NCBI GenBank assembly: GCA_023014365.1
Contig: JAEBUN010000011.1
Span: 1,221,076-1,285,075, forward strand
Length of the DNA: 64,000 nucleotides
Direction of reading: 5' to 3'
Source: Lepiota brunneoincarnata
Taxonomy: Eukaryota > Basidiomycota > Agaricomycetes > Agaricales > Agaricaceae
In this document: positions 44,160 through 55,419 of the stretch, one piece after another
How positions within the stretch are numbered: the stretch's first letter is position 1
Layout of the letters: every line of letters starts with the position of its first letter
The notes under the pieces: generated by a model
The model's database searches: none
What the model was told of the DNA's origin: nothing
Seen by the model: only the letters and a program-made list of their open reading frames with translations
Position numbers and translations under genes: made by a program

Positions 44160-45708
44160 TTACTCCCCTCTTTTTGCCCAGCAGGAATAGTGACCCTCTT
44201 TTTGTGCTGCACCTGGAGTGGCAGATCTTCACAGATTACTTATCACTGATGAGGTGGTCTTATACATCTGTTCCCAACCTTTTGAAGCCTGAAGCAATGA
44301 CTTCCAAACATCTTTTTGTTGATCTCCAATTGGTCCTAGGATAGCTGGGGAAATGCCAGCACACCAAATCTCATAGACAATAGTGTTGTAGCCTGGTATT
44401 GGATCATGGTGCACAACATGTAGAGAAGGTGTTCTTGAAGCTAGGGCAAAAACAATTTTGACCAATGGAACAGCAGCATTACCCTCCCTGAGAACATTGG
44501 GATAAGGGGTCATTCCATCAAAGAGTCATTGCTGAGAATTCTCAGAATAGCTTGGATCATTCTTGATTTGGTAAAGAATGAGCCCAACATTATCCTTGGC
44601 CAATTTTTTTCCATCCTTCAAAAAGACATTGATAGCATCAATTCCTGGTTGGCCATTTCCACATAGGACTGCTGCTCCTTGACCCTTGAGTAGTAACAAT
44701 GAGGTGATGTCAATGGCTTTATGTTGGTGAATCTTCACAAAATGATTGAAATAGAGCCAAGCACATGGGAAATCCTCCTGGAGTCTATCCAGTATGTGAA
44801 TTGTGTTATCATCCACAAATGCTGAGCTCTTGGGTTGTAACCAGAAAACCTTGCCATATAAGAAGTCTGCCATCCCAACATGGCATTCCCCGCATGGATG
44901 GCTGCTCCCACCAGGGGCACCAACAACTGCATCCTGTGCAAGAATCAACAGCAAGAGCACCAAGAACTCCCCACAGTCACCCTTTGATATTCCAAAACCT
45001 TGCATCACCTCTTTTAATGCCCTTGGTGCATTGAATGACTTGCTCTGCATGATAGAATAGGCAGCCTCAGAGAGAACTAGCTCAGAGAAAAATATTGTAA
45101 TCATGGTCTCGAAAGCAGCATCAATTTTGAGGCAAACTCACATATGCCCTTCAACCTGCTTCCTCTCCCCCTGCTGGGCAATATAGTTGGTCAAGTTGAA
45201 TTCAATTGGGATTCTTTGGGACAGGCATGCTAGCTTTTGATCAGGAGTGAATTCTGATGGGATATGGTTCATATTGAGGAGTTTCACAGCAGCGAACATA
45301 AAAATATCATCCTTGATAATACCCGAACCTTTCCAGTACCAGGTTCCAAATCTACCATCACCTTGTGAATAATGAAGAATAAGCCACAATAGGGGTACAT
45401 ACGAGGGATGGCCAAAACTGCAGATCTGAACATCCTCAGTTAACTGCTCCAGAGTCCATGAGCTGTCTGCAGCAATGATATGAGCAAGGGGGTCAAAGCC
45501 CAGGTCTGTGTAAGGTTCAATAATAGTCAATCCACCCTTGACCACCCTCATTGAAAGGTCTTCCTTGGCAGCAGATGCAAACTGGGAAATTCTACCAGTT
45601 GTCAATAGGAAGAGTGAGAACAATGGATATTGCTTTAGGCTCCATAGGATATGGTGAAGTCCATTGAACATAGACCATTCTACATTGCCCATCTCTTGTC
45701 ACTTGCTT
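44160..45708 (-). pseudogene. P-loop NTPase / nuclease-like gene, C-terminal half
   Basis: A single frame from the RT3 insertion to TAA at 44160-44162 is interrupted only by TGA codons (45699-45701, 45138-45140, 44526-44528, 44229-44231). It contains the region after Walker B, then a C-terminal domain with GID...LILYQIKND, an Asp-(Gln)xLys arrangement compatible with the PD-(D/E)XK nuclease fold. I recall this architecture from a widespread Agaricomycete family that resembles Crinkler-RHS-type NTPase-nuclease effectors; that assignment is from memory of the family and not proven here. The first half lies at 52372-54150. The gene is dead: RT3 splits it and several stops interrupt it. Confidence 0.6.
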
Positions 45709-46111
45709 TGTGGGGTGAAGGGTGTGAGTTCGAAGGGGTAGTAGTCAACAATGGGAGATTTGAATATGAGTTTTTTTTTTAGTGAGCGAACTTTGAGATG
45801 AACAAAGGGTAAATTCGATGGTTAACTACGCGAGTACAAGCCGATTATATAGCTATGAGAGGCGCCTAAGCACCGGACGAGCGAGAAATAACGAAAGACC
45901 TATTCTACGGTCTAAGCTAAGTCCAATCTGTGAGACCCGTCAAGGCGGCGGTCTTATTGACTGGGTCTGTGTCTAAGCAAGATGAAAGGAATAACTAACT
46001 ACGAGTCCGAGAGCGTGTTTTATAAGTCCAAGCATGCGTTCCGTGCTGCCACGTCACCGTCGCCAAGTCACTGTGGGTCCATGCTCAGGTAGCCACGGTG
46101 CTACCCCCACA
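45709..46111 (-). repeat. RT3 3' LTR
   Basis: 403 bases, TG...CA ends, containing a run of ten T (45771-45780 region). Confidence 0.95.
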
Positions 46112-46126
46112 CCTCCCCCTTACTTT
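46112..46126 (-). promoter_or_regulatory. RT3 polypurine tract
   Basis: AAGTAAGGGGGAGG on the element strand abuts the 3' LTR. Confidence 0.75.
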
Positions 46127-46142
46127 CTGAACGCAACTGTCC

Positions 46143-49100
46143 TCAGTTGTCGTCCAATTCCTTCAACTCTTCCATCCTGATGTCCTCCTCGTCCACAACC
46201 TTCTCCAACTCCTCCGGATCAATGAACTCTGTAACCAGCAAGCGATTGCGAGATCGAGGGAAATAAGGGATGAGACGGAACGCTGCAAATTTGAGCTTTG
46301 AGACCGCACCGTTCACCTCGGCTAGTATGTAGGCACCACTGTTGAGACGTTTGACCACCAGCATAGGACCAAAATAACGCGGCTTGCACTTGTGACCGAG
46401 CTCCGGTTCAATGCGTTTATTAAGAACCAGCACGAGGGATCCGGGCTTGAAGTCGTAGTCCACAATCCTACCCTCGTTTTGCCTAGCGAAGTCGTGCGTG
46501 GACTGATAACGTGCCGCCAAGACCCGATCTTCGAGTTCCTTAAAGTCGCCATCTCGTTTCTCGAGGGTCCGAGCACGTATTGCGAGGAGCTGCAAGTCAG
46601 AGAGCTTGTGGGTGATGTGAGGGGTAAGGAATGTAGCTTCAGTGATGTCGAAGGGGAGAAGGGGTTCAATTCCATGGGTTGCGTAGTAAGGAGTCATGCC
46701 AGTAGCCTTGCGAGTGGTAACACGATCAGCCCAAAAGACGTAGGGGGCATGTTCATACCATTTCCGAGCATCGCCATCGCAGGCCTTGACTAGAGCATCC
46801 CGAATTGTCCTCTGAGTCGTTTCTACCACGCCATTGGATTGGGAGTTGTAAGCAGAGATTCGAATATGGCGGATATGGTACTTAGCAGCCAGCCAGTCGA
46901 GTGCGGCTACAAAAGGTGCTCCATTGTCCGTAACAATCTCGTCCAGCCCTCCCCAACGGCACAAGACTTCCTCAAAGATGAACGATCCAAGTGTGCGGCT
47001 GGTTTCTCGAGTCAGGGCACGCCATTCTGGCCATCCAGTGAGGCTACAGCAAGCTTGGACAATATACTTGAAGCCGTGAGAGGGGGGCATATGCATGGTG
47101 TCAACATAGGCTTTCCGGAAGAGTGCTGCTGGGTGTTGTACAGTAGGGGGGATGACAACTCGCTGCGTGGATCGAATCTGGCATTGGTGGCACGATTGGA
47201 GGTACCATCGTAAGTCTTGGTCCAGGTTCGGCCAGTAAAATCGGTCACCCAGGGTTCGTCGCATCGTGTAAAAGCCCTTGTGACCTAAGCGATCATGTGT
47301 CTCGATCAACAATCGATAACGGTTGGATGCCCCCATGATGACCTGGCGATGTCGTCCGCTGTACTCCTTCCTCCACAACTTGTTCCCACTGACGAAAAAC
47401 TTGCCTGCGTGACGAAGAAAAGCCTTTTTGGCCTTGTCGGTGAGTCCCTGTGGCATTTTCATCATCTCCAGAAAGGTTTTGACTTTCCCCAGCTCTTCAT
47501 CCCGGTCCCTAGTTTGATTGTCATACCGCTCCAGATACCCACCCAGTCCGTCCTCCTCCCCAGTTCTTCTGCCAATGGCGTCCTCGTCATCCCCCTGCTC
47601 CATCATCATGACCCCCACTGTCCCACCCCTACCAACTGATCCCGCCACCCAAATTCCACAACCCAGCACCTCATCCACCCAGTCCTCTGCCTCCTCAATC
47701 CCCTCTCCTTCCTCCTCGCCCTCGTCTTCTGCTGCTCTCCTTCTGGACAACCCATCCGGACCCTTATGCTTGGCCCCCGGAACATGAACCAACTTGAAGT
47801 CAAACATCAAGATCGCCGAGATCCATCGATTCATCGCTGCATTGGGGTGAATATCTGGCTTGTTGAGCATCCCCTTGATATACTGTGCGTCCACTTCAAC
47901 CACCAGGTTCTGGGCACCGATAATCCAGAGCTTTGTCGCATTTAGGGCGCGAAACAGTCCATAGAGCTTGAGTTTTGCCTGTGAGTACCGCGAGATCCGG
48001 TCATTCCATGCAATTGATCCAAAATGTGCAGGTCTCCGTCGTCCCTCCACATTGAGCTGTGCCAAGATGAAACCGACTGCAATAATAGAAGTGTCAACGG
48101 ACAGAATAATGTTGAAGGGGAGGGAATGATCAATCGGCCGTATCGCTTCACACCTTGCAACCCTCTCCTTCACTTCCTCCATAGCCTTTCTCTGCTCGTC
48201 TTCCCACTGAAACTCCCCCTTTGTCACCCTCGTCAACTTTGTCAATGGGTTGCATACTTCCGCAAAGTTTTGAATCCAGTTCCGCACCGTCCCAGCCATA
48301 CCCAGAAAGCCTCGCACTTCTGAGACGTTCCTACACTCGGGCCACTTCAAGACCTTCCCCACCGTGGTTGCATCCGGCTCCTGTCCTCTGTACGTGCACA
48401 ACCTCCCAACCACCACTATTTCTGGCAAGCAAAGTTGAAGCTTCTTCGCCGATACTGTAGCGCCTGCATGTTTGAGCCGGTGGAGTACTCTATTGAGATC
48501 CGTCACATGCTCCCAGACAAAACGTCGAATCCCTGAATTTGCTGGGATTGTCTCGTAAGTGCCGTCTGTATGTTCATAGCGTGTCTTCGGCCCTAACAAG
48601 GTGACATCATCCAGAAAGTTTGGTGCCTTATCTGTCTCATCTTGCAGGATGAATGCAACATCATTGTGAAAAATCCCGACAGAACCTGTCCATCCCTGCG
48701 GAAGTACCGTAAGTCGCATGGTCCCAAGTGGAGTATCAAATGTTGTGTAATCACGAGACCCTTCAGCTAGCGTGCAGTGGTCATAGCCCACAAAGAGGTC
48801 AAGTCCAGAATAAATCGCCCGCGCTGAGCACTGTTCGGCATAGAGATACACAAGAGGTGGTTCCTGCGAGTCGCGAATGGTGATAGCATTGAGGGGAGTA
48901 AGATTGTGGACGATGTGCACATTGCCATCCTTTTTGGCCACTGTGAACCACTGGTGTCGGTAGGAACTGTAGGATGATTCATATACTCCTGTTTCAACTT
49001 TCTGTTTGATGAGGCTGATGACCTTGTCACGAATACCAGAGGAATTGGCAGTGATTTTCGGGTCCAAGGAACATGCTCAATGACTGGAATCTTCACAGGT

Positions 49101-50560
49101 GCGAAATAATCCTCTCGAAATCGTCCTTTCTCCACCTCATCCCAAGCCAACCCAGTTTCATTCTTCACCAACACATCTGCCACCAGTTTTTGTTCCTCCA
49201 GCCACAAGAACTCATTTGAGAACAATCCAATTGCGTCCATCCGCTCCTGAGTCAACCGTTCACCTGGGGAAAATAGTGGTGGGAAAGGGGATAACCCAGG
49301 CAGGGACATCAGTGGGTCCTCGGGAAATTGTCGCAAGATCCTGACGTCGCTCGGCATGGTTCCCGGTACTGGGCGGACCTTGTTGGCAACCTTCTTGTAG
49401 GCAAGACAGTGAGCATTGGGATCCCAGGTGAATGACGATTCTAGCACCGCATTGGTAAGTGAATCCTGCCCCCCTCTCATCTCCATCCCCTCTTTCCCTT
49501 GTCCTTCCTCTCCAAACACCACCAACCCCCTTTTTACCCTTTCCTCCACCCGTTCCCTTGTAGGCACCCTCACCCTTTGTTCCCCATCTGCCGGATCTGT
49601 CACCTCTACTTCTACACCCCCATCCACTCATTCTACCTTCCCCAGCCTTACACTCCGCTGCCATGGCCTTCCCAACAATAGTCGATATGGTGCTGACTTC
49701 ACCACAAATGCGTGCGCAAAGGTCTTGATACCCCCCACCTCAATCTCCAGCCACTCGATACAGCCCTCCAAGTCCTCCTTCCCTCCGTTTGCTGTCTGCA
49801 TGGTCATCCTTCGACCCCGGTTAACCTCTATTCCCAGTTCTTCCCACAAGTCCTTTCGAACCACTACAATTTCCGACCCCTCATCCAGCAACCCCATCTC
49901 CTGCACCTTCCCCATCAGCGTGACCTTGACTTCCCGAAGTGGTGTTGAGAATTCCAACGGGATCACTGGTGCAGTTGACAGAGCTGCCCCCACTGTCGGT
50001 ATCTTCTGTGCACATGTGTTTTCCACCAGTATCTTGCGAAGATCGCCACTGATAGTCAATAGATCCTTCATCGATAGTTTTGGGGCTTCCATATCAAGAA
50101 CCTGCTGGTAGACCCGCTGCGCTGCCTGGGGGTCCGCCATTTTGCACTCGAAGCGATAAGCCTGTTGCTGGTAAGTGTTTGGCACCTTCTCCTCCTTTCT
50201 TCCACCTGTCTCACTCCCTTCTCCACTTTTCCTCCCTGACCCCCTCCTTTCCTGTGCTCTCGTGGTCACCAATCCATCTGCCTCTCCTTCCGCTATCTCC
50301 TCCAGTTCTGCCACAGCACCCCACACAAACCCCTCCTCGTCACCCTCCTGCGCTGAGATGTAGGAACTAAATGCTGTTGGAGCCATGAGGTGTGGTGGCA
50401 GCTCTCGCTGTACTGGTCTAGTTGGTGTAGTTGTCGGTGCCATCCTTGAGGTAAGGGGTCCACCATACTTCTCGTCAATTGCCCCCTTAAAGCCTCCAGG
50501 GTGTCGTAGAATACGTGAGCCGTCCGCGTGAACATGGTACCCACTGGGGAGGACAACTAG
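46143..50560 (-). pseudogene. pol: RT3 pol, nearly intact but frameshifted
   Basis: The frame continues directly from gag after TGA 50561-50563. A degenerate protease motif LLDEGSEIVVV (about 49880) is followed by TGA at 49628-49630, then a one-base shift near 49065 moves into the frame of 46143-49067. That frame carries reverse transcriptase (YSGLDLFVGYDH; FLDDV as the catalytic motif C), RNase H, and an HHCC finger (HDRLGHKGF...CHQCQ). The integrase Asp-Asp-Glu are all present (YVDTMHMP, VTDNGAPFVA, NSQSNGVVETTQ), followed by a GPF-type tail. No chromodomain follows. The stop is TGA at 46143-46145. The two TGA codons could be former CGA, and the frameshift is the main obstacle to activity. 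Confidence 0.9.
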
Positions 50561-51885
50561 TCATCCAGCACGCATGTACTCTGGAACAATTGGACACATG
50601 CGAATGCGATGATCTCCTTTGCACATGAGGCATGAAGTATCAGGGATGGTTGGAGTAGAGGGAAGAGCTGGGCCGAATGTGGATCGTGGAGTACTGACAG
50701 CAGCTTGTTGATAGGTGCCTGCTGTTCCTGGAGTTGTCCAGTGAGCTGGAGGAGGAATGCGTTCGGCAACCATTGGAGCTACCATGATGAGTCGAACATA
50801 AGCATGCATGTAGGCGTTGTCCCGGACGTTGAGATCTCGTAATTTGGCTGTGAGTTCCTCTACTTCTCCCATCTCCTTCGGCTTCTCCTCTTCAAACCTC
50901 ACCCTCCTCGTCCTCACTTCCTCTCTCTCCTTTCCCCTCCCTTTACGTACTCGTGGCCTCTCGTCTTCATCCTCACTCGATCCTTCTGTCATTCCACCCT
51001 CATCTTCACTGCTCTCTCCCCTTCTTGCCTTCCGTCCTCCAACCTTTTGCCTCCTCTTTTTCAATGCATAATCCACCTCGTCCCCATCTTCATCTTCATC
51101 CACAGTTCCTCTTGCATACACCAATCGTCCTGCTGCCAAGGCTTTGTTCATTTTTGGGATCTTTGACCGGTCCATTGTACGATCATCAACCAGGAGTTGA
51201 CTGCGGATAGTTATACAAGCCTTTGAAGGTAAGCCTTTCCAAAAGTACCTGTCACGTTCTCCTTCATTGAGTTTCTTTTTGTCAAGTAGGTGTGCTGCGA
51301 TTGGTCGGAACTTTCGGTAATATGTGTTGAGATCCTCCACATCCCTAATGTAGCCATCTGCTGAGGCATCGATGAGTTTGAGAAGCTGACTGATAGAATA
51401 TTTCTCATCAGGGGATGTCATGGCGTACGACTCGAGGATCTCTTTCTTCATCACATCCCAATCCTGCTCATACCCTTCCAAACTCCTCCAATATTCCTTT
51501 GTCTCCAGCATCTGTGTACCGCACCACCATCTGTGTCTTCTCCGCCTTATCCAATCCACATGCTGCCGCCTGCACCTCAAACTCCTTCAAAAACTCCTGC
51601 AGTTCCTCTGGGTACCTCGAATCAAAGTCTGGAGCTCGTCTACTTCCTGGAGCTGGCATCCCTGCCATCCCCTTTATTACTGGTGTCGTCATATTCGGTG
51701 CGATATAATGGCTGAGTAACTCTCTTCGTGAATGTCTGCGTAATATCTCGTCGTCTATGGTGGCGTTGCGTTGCTCTCGTTCTATCGATGCGTTCGTCGT
51801 TATGCCTGCTAGCCTGGGTATTCTCGACAGGAGGTGGCTGACTCCTCGAATAGGTGTTCGCTCGGGTTGTAAGGACGTCGTCCAT
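50561..51885 (-). pseudogene. gag: RT3 gag, frameshifted
   Basis: Three frames cover the gene. 51885-51640 is a basic N-terminus. 51692-51468 contains FDSRYPEELQEFLKEFE. The long frame from about 51525 to 50561 holds the capsid region (KEYWRSLEGYEQDWD), an acidic/basic hinge and a zinc knuckle CLMCKGDHRIRMC. One-base differences near 51520 and possibly 51690 separate them. Gag ends at TGA 50561-50563 and pol follows in the same frame, so this family probably makes one Gag-Pol protein. Confidence 0.8.
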
Positions 51886-51942
51886 TATGATGAAGTAGGA
51901 AAGAGTTCAGGCTGAAGAGTTGAGAGTCAGAATGACCACAAC

Positions 51943-51961
51943 CCCTCGCGGTGGGCTCCAA
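51943..51961 (-). promoter_or_regulatory. RT3 primer-binding site
   Basis: Three bases inside the 5' LTR the element strand reads TGGAGCCCACCGCGAGGG, starting with TGG as required to pair with the CCA end of a tRNA. The tRNA species was not determined. Confidence 0.7.
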
Positions 51962-51964
51962 TTA

Positions 51965-52367
51965 TGTGGGGTGAAGGGTGTGAGTTCGAAGGGGTAGTAG
52001 TCAACAATGGGAGATTTGAATATGAGTTTTTTTTTTAGTGAGCGAACTTTGAGATGAACAAAGGGTAAATTCGATGGTTAACTATGCGAGTACAAGCCGA
52101 TTATATAGCTATGAGAGGCGCCTAAGCACCGGACGAGCGAGAAATAACGAAAGACCTATTCTACGGTCTAAGCTAAGTCCAATCTGTGAGACCCGTCAAG
52201 GCGGCGGTCTTATTGACTGGGTCTGTGTCTAAGCAAGATGAAAGGAATAACTAACTACAAGTCCGAGAGCGTGTTTTATAAGTCCAAGCACGCGTTCCGT
52301 GCTGCCACGTCACCATCGCCAAGTCACTGTGGGTCCATGCTCAGGTAGCCACGGTGCTACCCCCACA
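51965..52367 (-). repeat. RT3 5' LTR
   Basis: 403 bases, matching 45709-46111 except at four CpG-type positions. Confidence 0.95.
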
Positions 52368-52466
52368 GCTTAATGTATGCACTTTATCAAATGCTAAGAT
52401 GACAAGAGGGAAACTGTAAGGGGAACTCTGGGTCATTACTCACAACCTCAAATTCGGAATTCTGAT

Positions 52467-52646
52467 CCCCAGACTCCCTGCATTCGGAAATGCGATCCCC
52501 AGCCCCTCTGCATTCAGAAATCTGATTCCCAGCCTCCCTATGCTTGGAAATCCAACTTTCAGCCCTCCTGCATCCAGAATTCTGATTTACAGCCTCCCTG
52601 GGCCTGGAAATCTGTCCCCCAGCACCCTAGTACTTGGAATTCCCTC
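52467..52646. repeat. 30-base minisatellite
   Basis: Six 30-base units in exact register, each of the type CCCCAGNCTCCCTGCATTCG then GAAATCTGAT, with a partial unit before (52442-52466). Substitutions between units are frequent. It lies in what would be an intron or spacer of the split NTPase pseudogene. Confidence 0.85.
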
Positions 52647-52818
52647 CTACACTCCTCTGCTGCAGATGCGAACTCTCACTGGTGTGCATGACCCTATCCC
52701 AAGCCCATCCCCAACTATACTTGCTTTAGGCATCCCTGACACCTCACAGCCATTTATGTAGAGTAGATTACTCAACTTGGACATTATGGCAGGTAGTATA
52801 AGTAGTGTAAGCAAGCTT

Positions 52819-52912
52819 GGAGAAACCTTACTCGATTCTCTAAGGTTTCTCCCTGCTCAGGTATGTACTTGGTAGAAGTCCAGAAATGATACTAAGGTTT
52901 CTCCCTGCTCAG
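52819..52912. repeat. Hairpin plus direct repeat
   Basis: GGAGAAACCTTA (52819-52830) and TAAGGTTTCTCC (52841-52852) form a 12-base-pair stem with a 10-base loop. The right arm plus CTGCTCAG is repeated directly at 52893-52912. Confidence 0.8.
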
Positions 52913-54237
52913 CCGACGCAACATGGTGACCAGGTCACCCTTACAGAAACTATGGCTGTGTCCTTCCAAAGCCTTCTGTTTTTGTGCTCCTACTACAGGC
53001 AGCCGTGATTCAAGGAATCATACAAGTGCTTGGAATGTAGTCCAAGGGGGGGAGCCTCGAATCCCAGGGGACTGATACCAGCCTTATCAGGTTGATGCTC
53101 CTGCAACTGAATCACCTCATTAACAACCTTGTCATAAAAACCTCACTGAAATTTGTTATGCCCTGCCATTGTCTGGCCCTCAGTCATGAGTTTTCTGAAT
53201 TCTTTTGCTAATCCAACATAATCGAGTGATTGGTTGAGATGGCAGAGTTCTTGAGCTGTGTGCTCAAACAAAACCTCAAGGAAGTCACAAGCACAATTGA
53301 AGGCAGTAGTTGAATCAGAAGCAGCAAAATAATCTCAAACACAGTTGTCTGGAGGAGGGTATCCTGAAAGAAAAATGAATGTGAGGTTGAAGTACAAATA
53401 CCCCAGTCAGGACCACCCATACAGTAGACCCTGCTTGCCAAAGATTTAAAGGTATGATCAAGTAACTCTTAGCTAGCTCATCTACGGTTCTTGATTTTCC
53501 CATGCCAAAGACTGGATAATGGCAGAATACTGAGCATAGAGATTCTGGTTGTTACACTGGTGGTGCATCTGAATGTGCTCCCATAAGCCTCTTGCAGCAT
53601 CACCTTGAAATGGGGATTGCTAAGATCTCTTGGTGGCTGGATGGCAGAGTAAGCATGAGTGGGCATTTGATTTGGTTCCTGATGACATACCCTCTTCTTG
53701 GGGTTTGGAATGAGTAGTATATTGGGTAGGCCTCACAGCAGGAGGATTAGCCCAGAGTAAAGCTGCATGGAATTGCATTGGCTTGTGGTGCATGGCGACT
53801 GATGGGAAACATACATACAGCACTGAAATAGCTTGCTCCAATCATCTCTCACCACACCACTCTCTATCACATCCCCCAGCTCTTCGCCACAACTGTCCAC
53901 CATACCACCAGCAACCTGGTAGGTCATACTCCCAATGACTTTTTCCCTGAATTCTATCTCTGCCAATGTATCCCTAAAGCATGCCAAAACATCCGAGAAC
54001 AGCAAACGCCGGATATTCCCCTTATCTTTTGCCTGCTCAAAATGGGATTGCCATGCACGATCATCCGAGAGCTGTTTCATAGGTTTGGTCAGGACAGATA
54101 TATCGATATTGACTCCTCGGGTATTCGGCAACTTGAGGAAGATGAGGATTCCATCTCGATGTCAATCATGGTGGTTCGGAGCCAGGAGCAGGTTTCAGAT
54201 TCTGCGGGTCAGCTCACGTAACCAGAAGTTGACGATG

Positions 54238-55419
54238 TTTGTACCTATTCATCTTTCACAACCTGGGTATCCACCTCCGCACAACCCACAGTCATGACTG
54301 ACGCCCACCACGACCCGTCCTCGTCGTCGACGGCGCCCAGTACATCCTCAACGCTCGTCTCGGGCTCTCCAACATCAACATGGCATGCAATCAGGCCCTG
54401 GACACCCCCACTCACCCTTTTAATTAGAGAAATCACTTCAGTGTCCGCTACCTTCGTCCTCTCGGCTACTATCATCCAGTCCCCCGACCTCATCCTTGAT
54501 CTTGATCCCGGAAACGACCTCGAAAACAATCAACAAGCCTAGCAGGTCTATCATATCCTATGCGCCCACCAAAGGCCTATCCGTCAATGTCAATGGCTCT
54601 CCTTCGCAGCGCGTTTTCATTCGAATTGATGATCCCTCAGACGAGGCTGTCATCATTATCTATGGGTTCGTGCCAGGTAGGCAAGCAGCAGAGGCGCGTG
54701 CCAAACAGAAAATTTTGGCCCTCCAAGAAGCCGTCAAGCGGGCCCAGGCGGGGGCCCGTACATCGGAAGAGCAACTCGCCGAAATCAAGGGCGCTTTGCC
54801 TATGCTGTTGAAGGAAAAAGAACAGAAAGGAGCGGAACGAGCAAGGAGCGAGAGGAAGTTAGCGGACGAGAGGGACAGGAAACATTTGGACAAATTGCGT
54901 ACGGAGCTTGCGACGCTGAGGCACAAACTCGAGAAGCTCAATGGAAAGCAGGAAAGGGCGGAGGGGCATGCTGTGCCCGATCTCGAAGAGCAGCTCAAAC
55001 AAACAACAAAGGAGTTGGAGAGCCCAGAGAAGGAGGAGGCGGCATTGGCAGTAGAGCAGCTTACAAGCGTAAGCGGGCTAGGCGTTGCTGGTCAGGACTC
55101 CCATTTGCAAGGATTTGCTCGAAGGCGAGCGAATACAGGGGGCGCAACACCCAACCCTGGTCCCGTTAGCAGATCTCAGAGGGTTTCCGACGTGCCGTTT
55201 AACCCAACCTTGCTTCCACAACACAAGAGCCAACACGTTCAACGTGTGCCAACGCATCCTCAGCACAGGCGGAACTCGCTGATCTCAAACAACGGATACC
55301 CCAACCCTCCGGGGCCCGGTCCCCTTAACCATACAGAACAGTTTCAGATGATGGTGCCTTCCTCGCCGTCATCATCCTCTTCAGGTTCTCCCGTCGGCCC
55401 ACAACCCCCTGGCTTATAA
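54238..55419 (+). pseudogene. Hypothetical coiled-coil protein, 5' end broken
   Basis: The 3' part is a good open frame (about 54545-55419). It has a beta-rich stretch (KGLSVNVNGSPSQRVFIRID then EAVIIIYGFVPGR), a long Glu/Lys/Arg/Leu coiled coil (about 54680-55050), and a Pro/Ser-rich tail ending in TAA. Upstream, other frames between 54238 and 54545 look coding (for example VLVVDGAQYILNARLGLS near 54310) but need a frameshift or unrecognised introns to join. ATGTTTGTACCTATTCA at 54238 recurs near 56797 in reverse, suggesting a shared start region. The function is unknown. An intact gene with extra introns is possible. Confidence 0.45.

Larger units (their letters stand above)
45709..52367 (-). 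mobile_element. Ty3/gypsy retrotransposon RT3
   Basis: Two 403-base LTRs (TGTGGGGTGAAG...ACCCCCACA) differ at only four positions, all CG against TG/CA. GCTT flanks both sides (45705-45708 and 52368-52371), a 4-base duplication. A primer-binding site and polypurine tract are present. Gag-pol on the minus strand is one frame except for frameshifts and TGA codons. No chromodomain. Confidence 0.95.
52372..54150 (-). pseudogene. P-loop NTPase / nuclease-like gene, N-terminal half
   Basis: Minus-strand segments in order: a helical N-terminal part (53733-54150, containing KLFQ at its end), a linker, then Walker A GMGKSRTVDELAK (about 53465-53503). An intron ending in TTTCAG comes next, a helical stretch (EFRKLMTEGQTMAGHNKF, about 53150-53215), and after a spacer with repeats LVILAFDKVHTL (about 52372-52412), the Walker B line with Lys where Glu is expected. 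TGA codons interrupt at 53335-53337 and 53143-53145, and a frameshift precedes Walker A. It connects directly to 45708 once RT3 is removed. The family assignment (Crinkler-RHS-like NTPase) is an inference. Confidence 0.55.
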
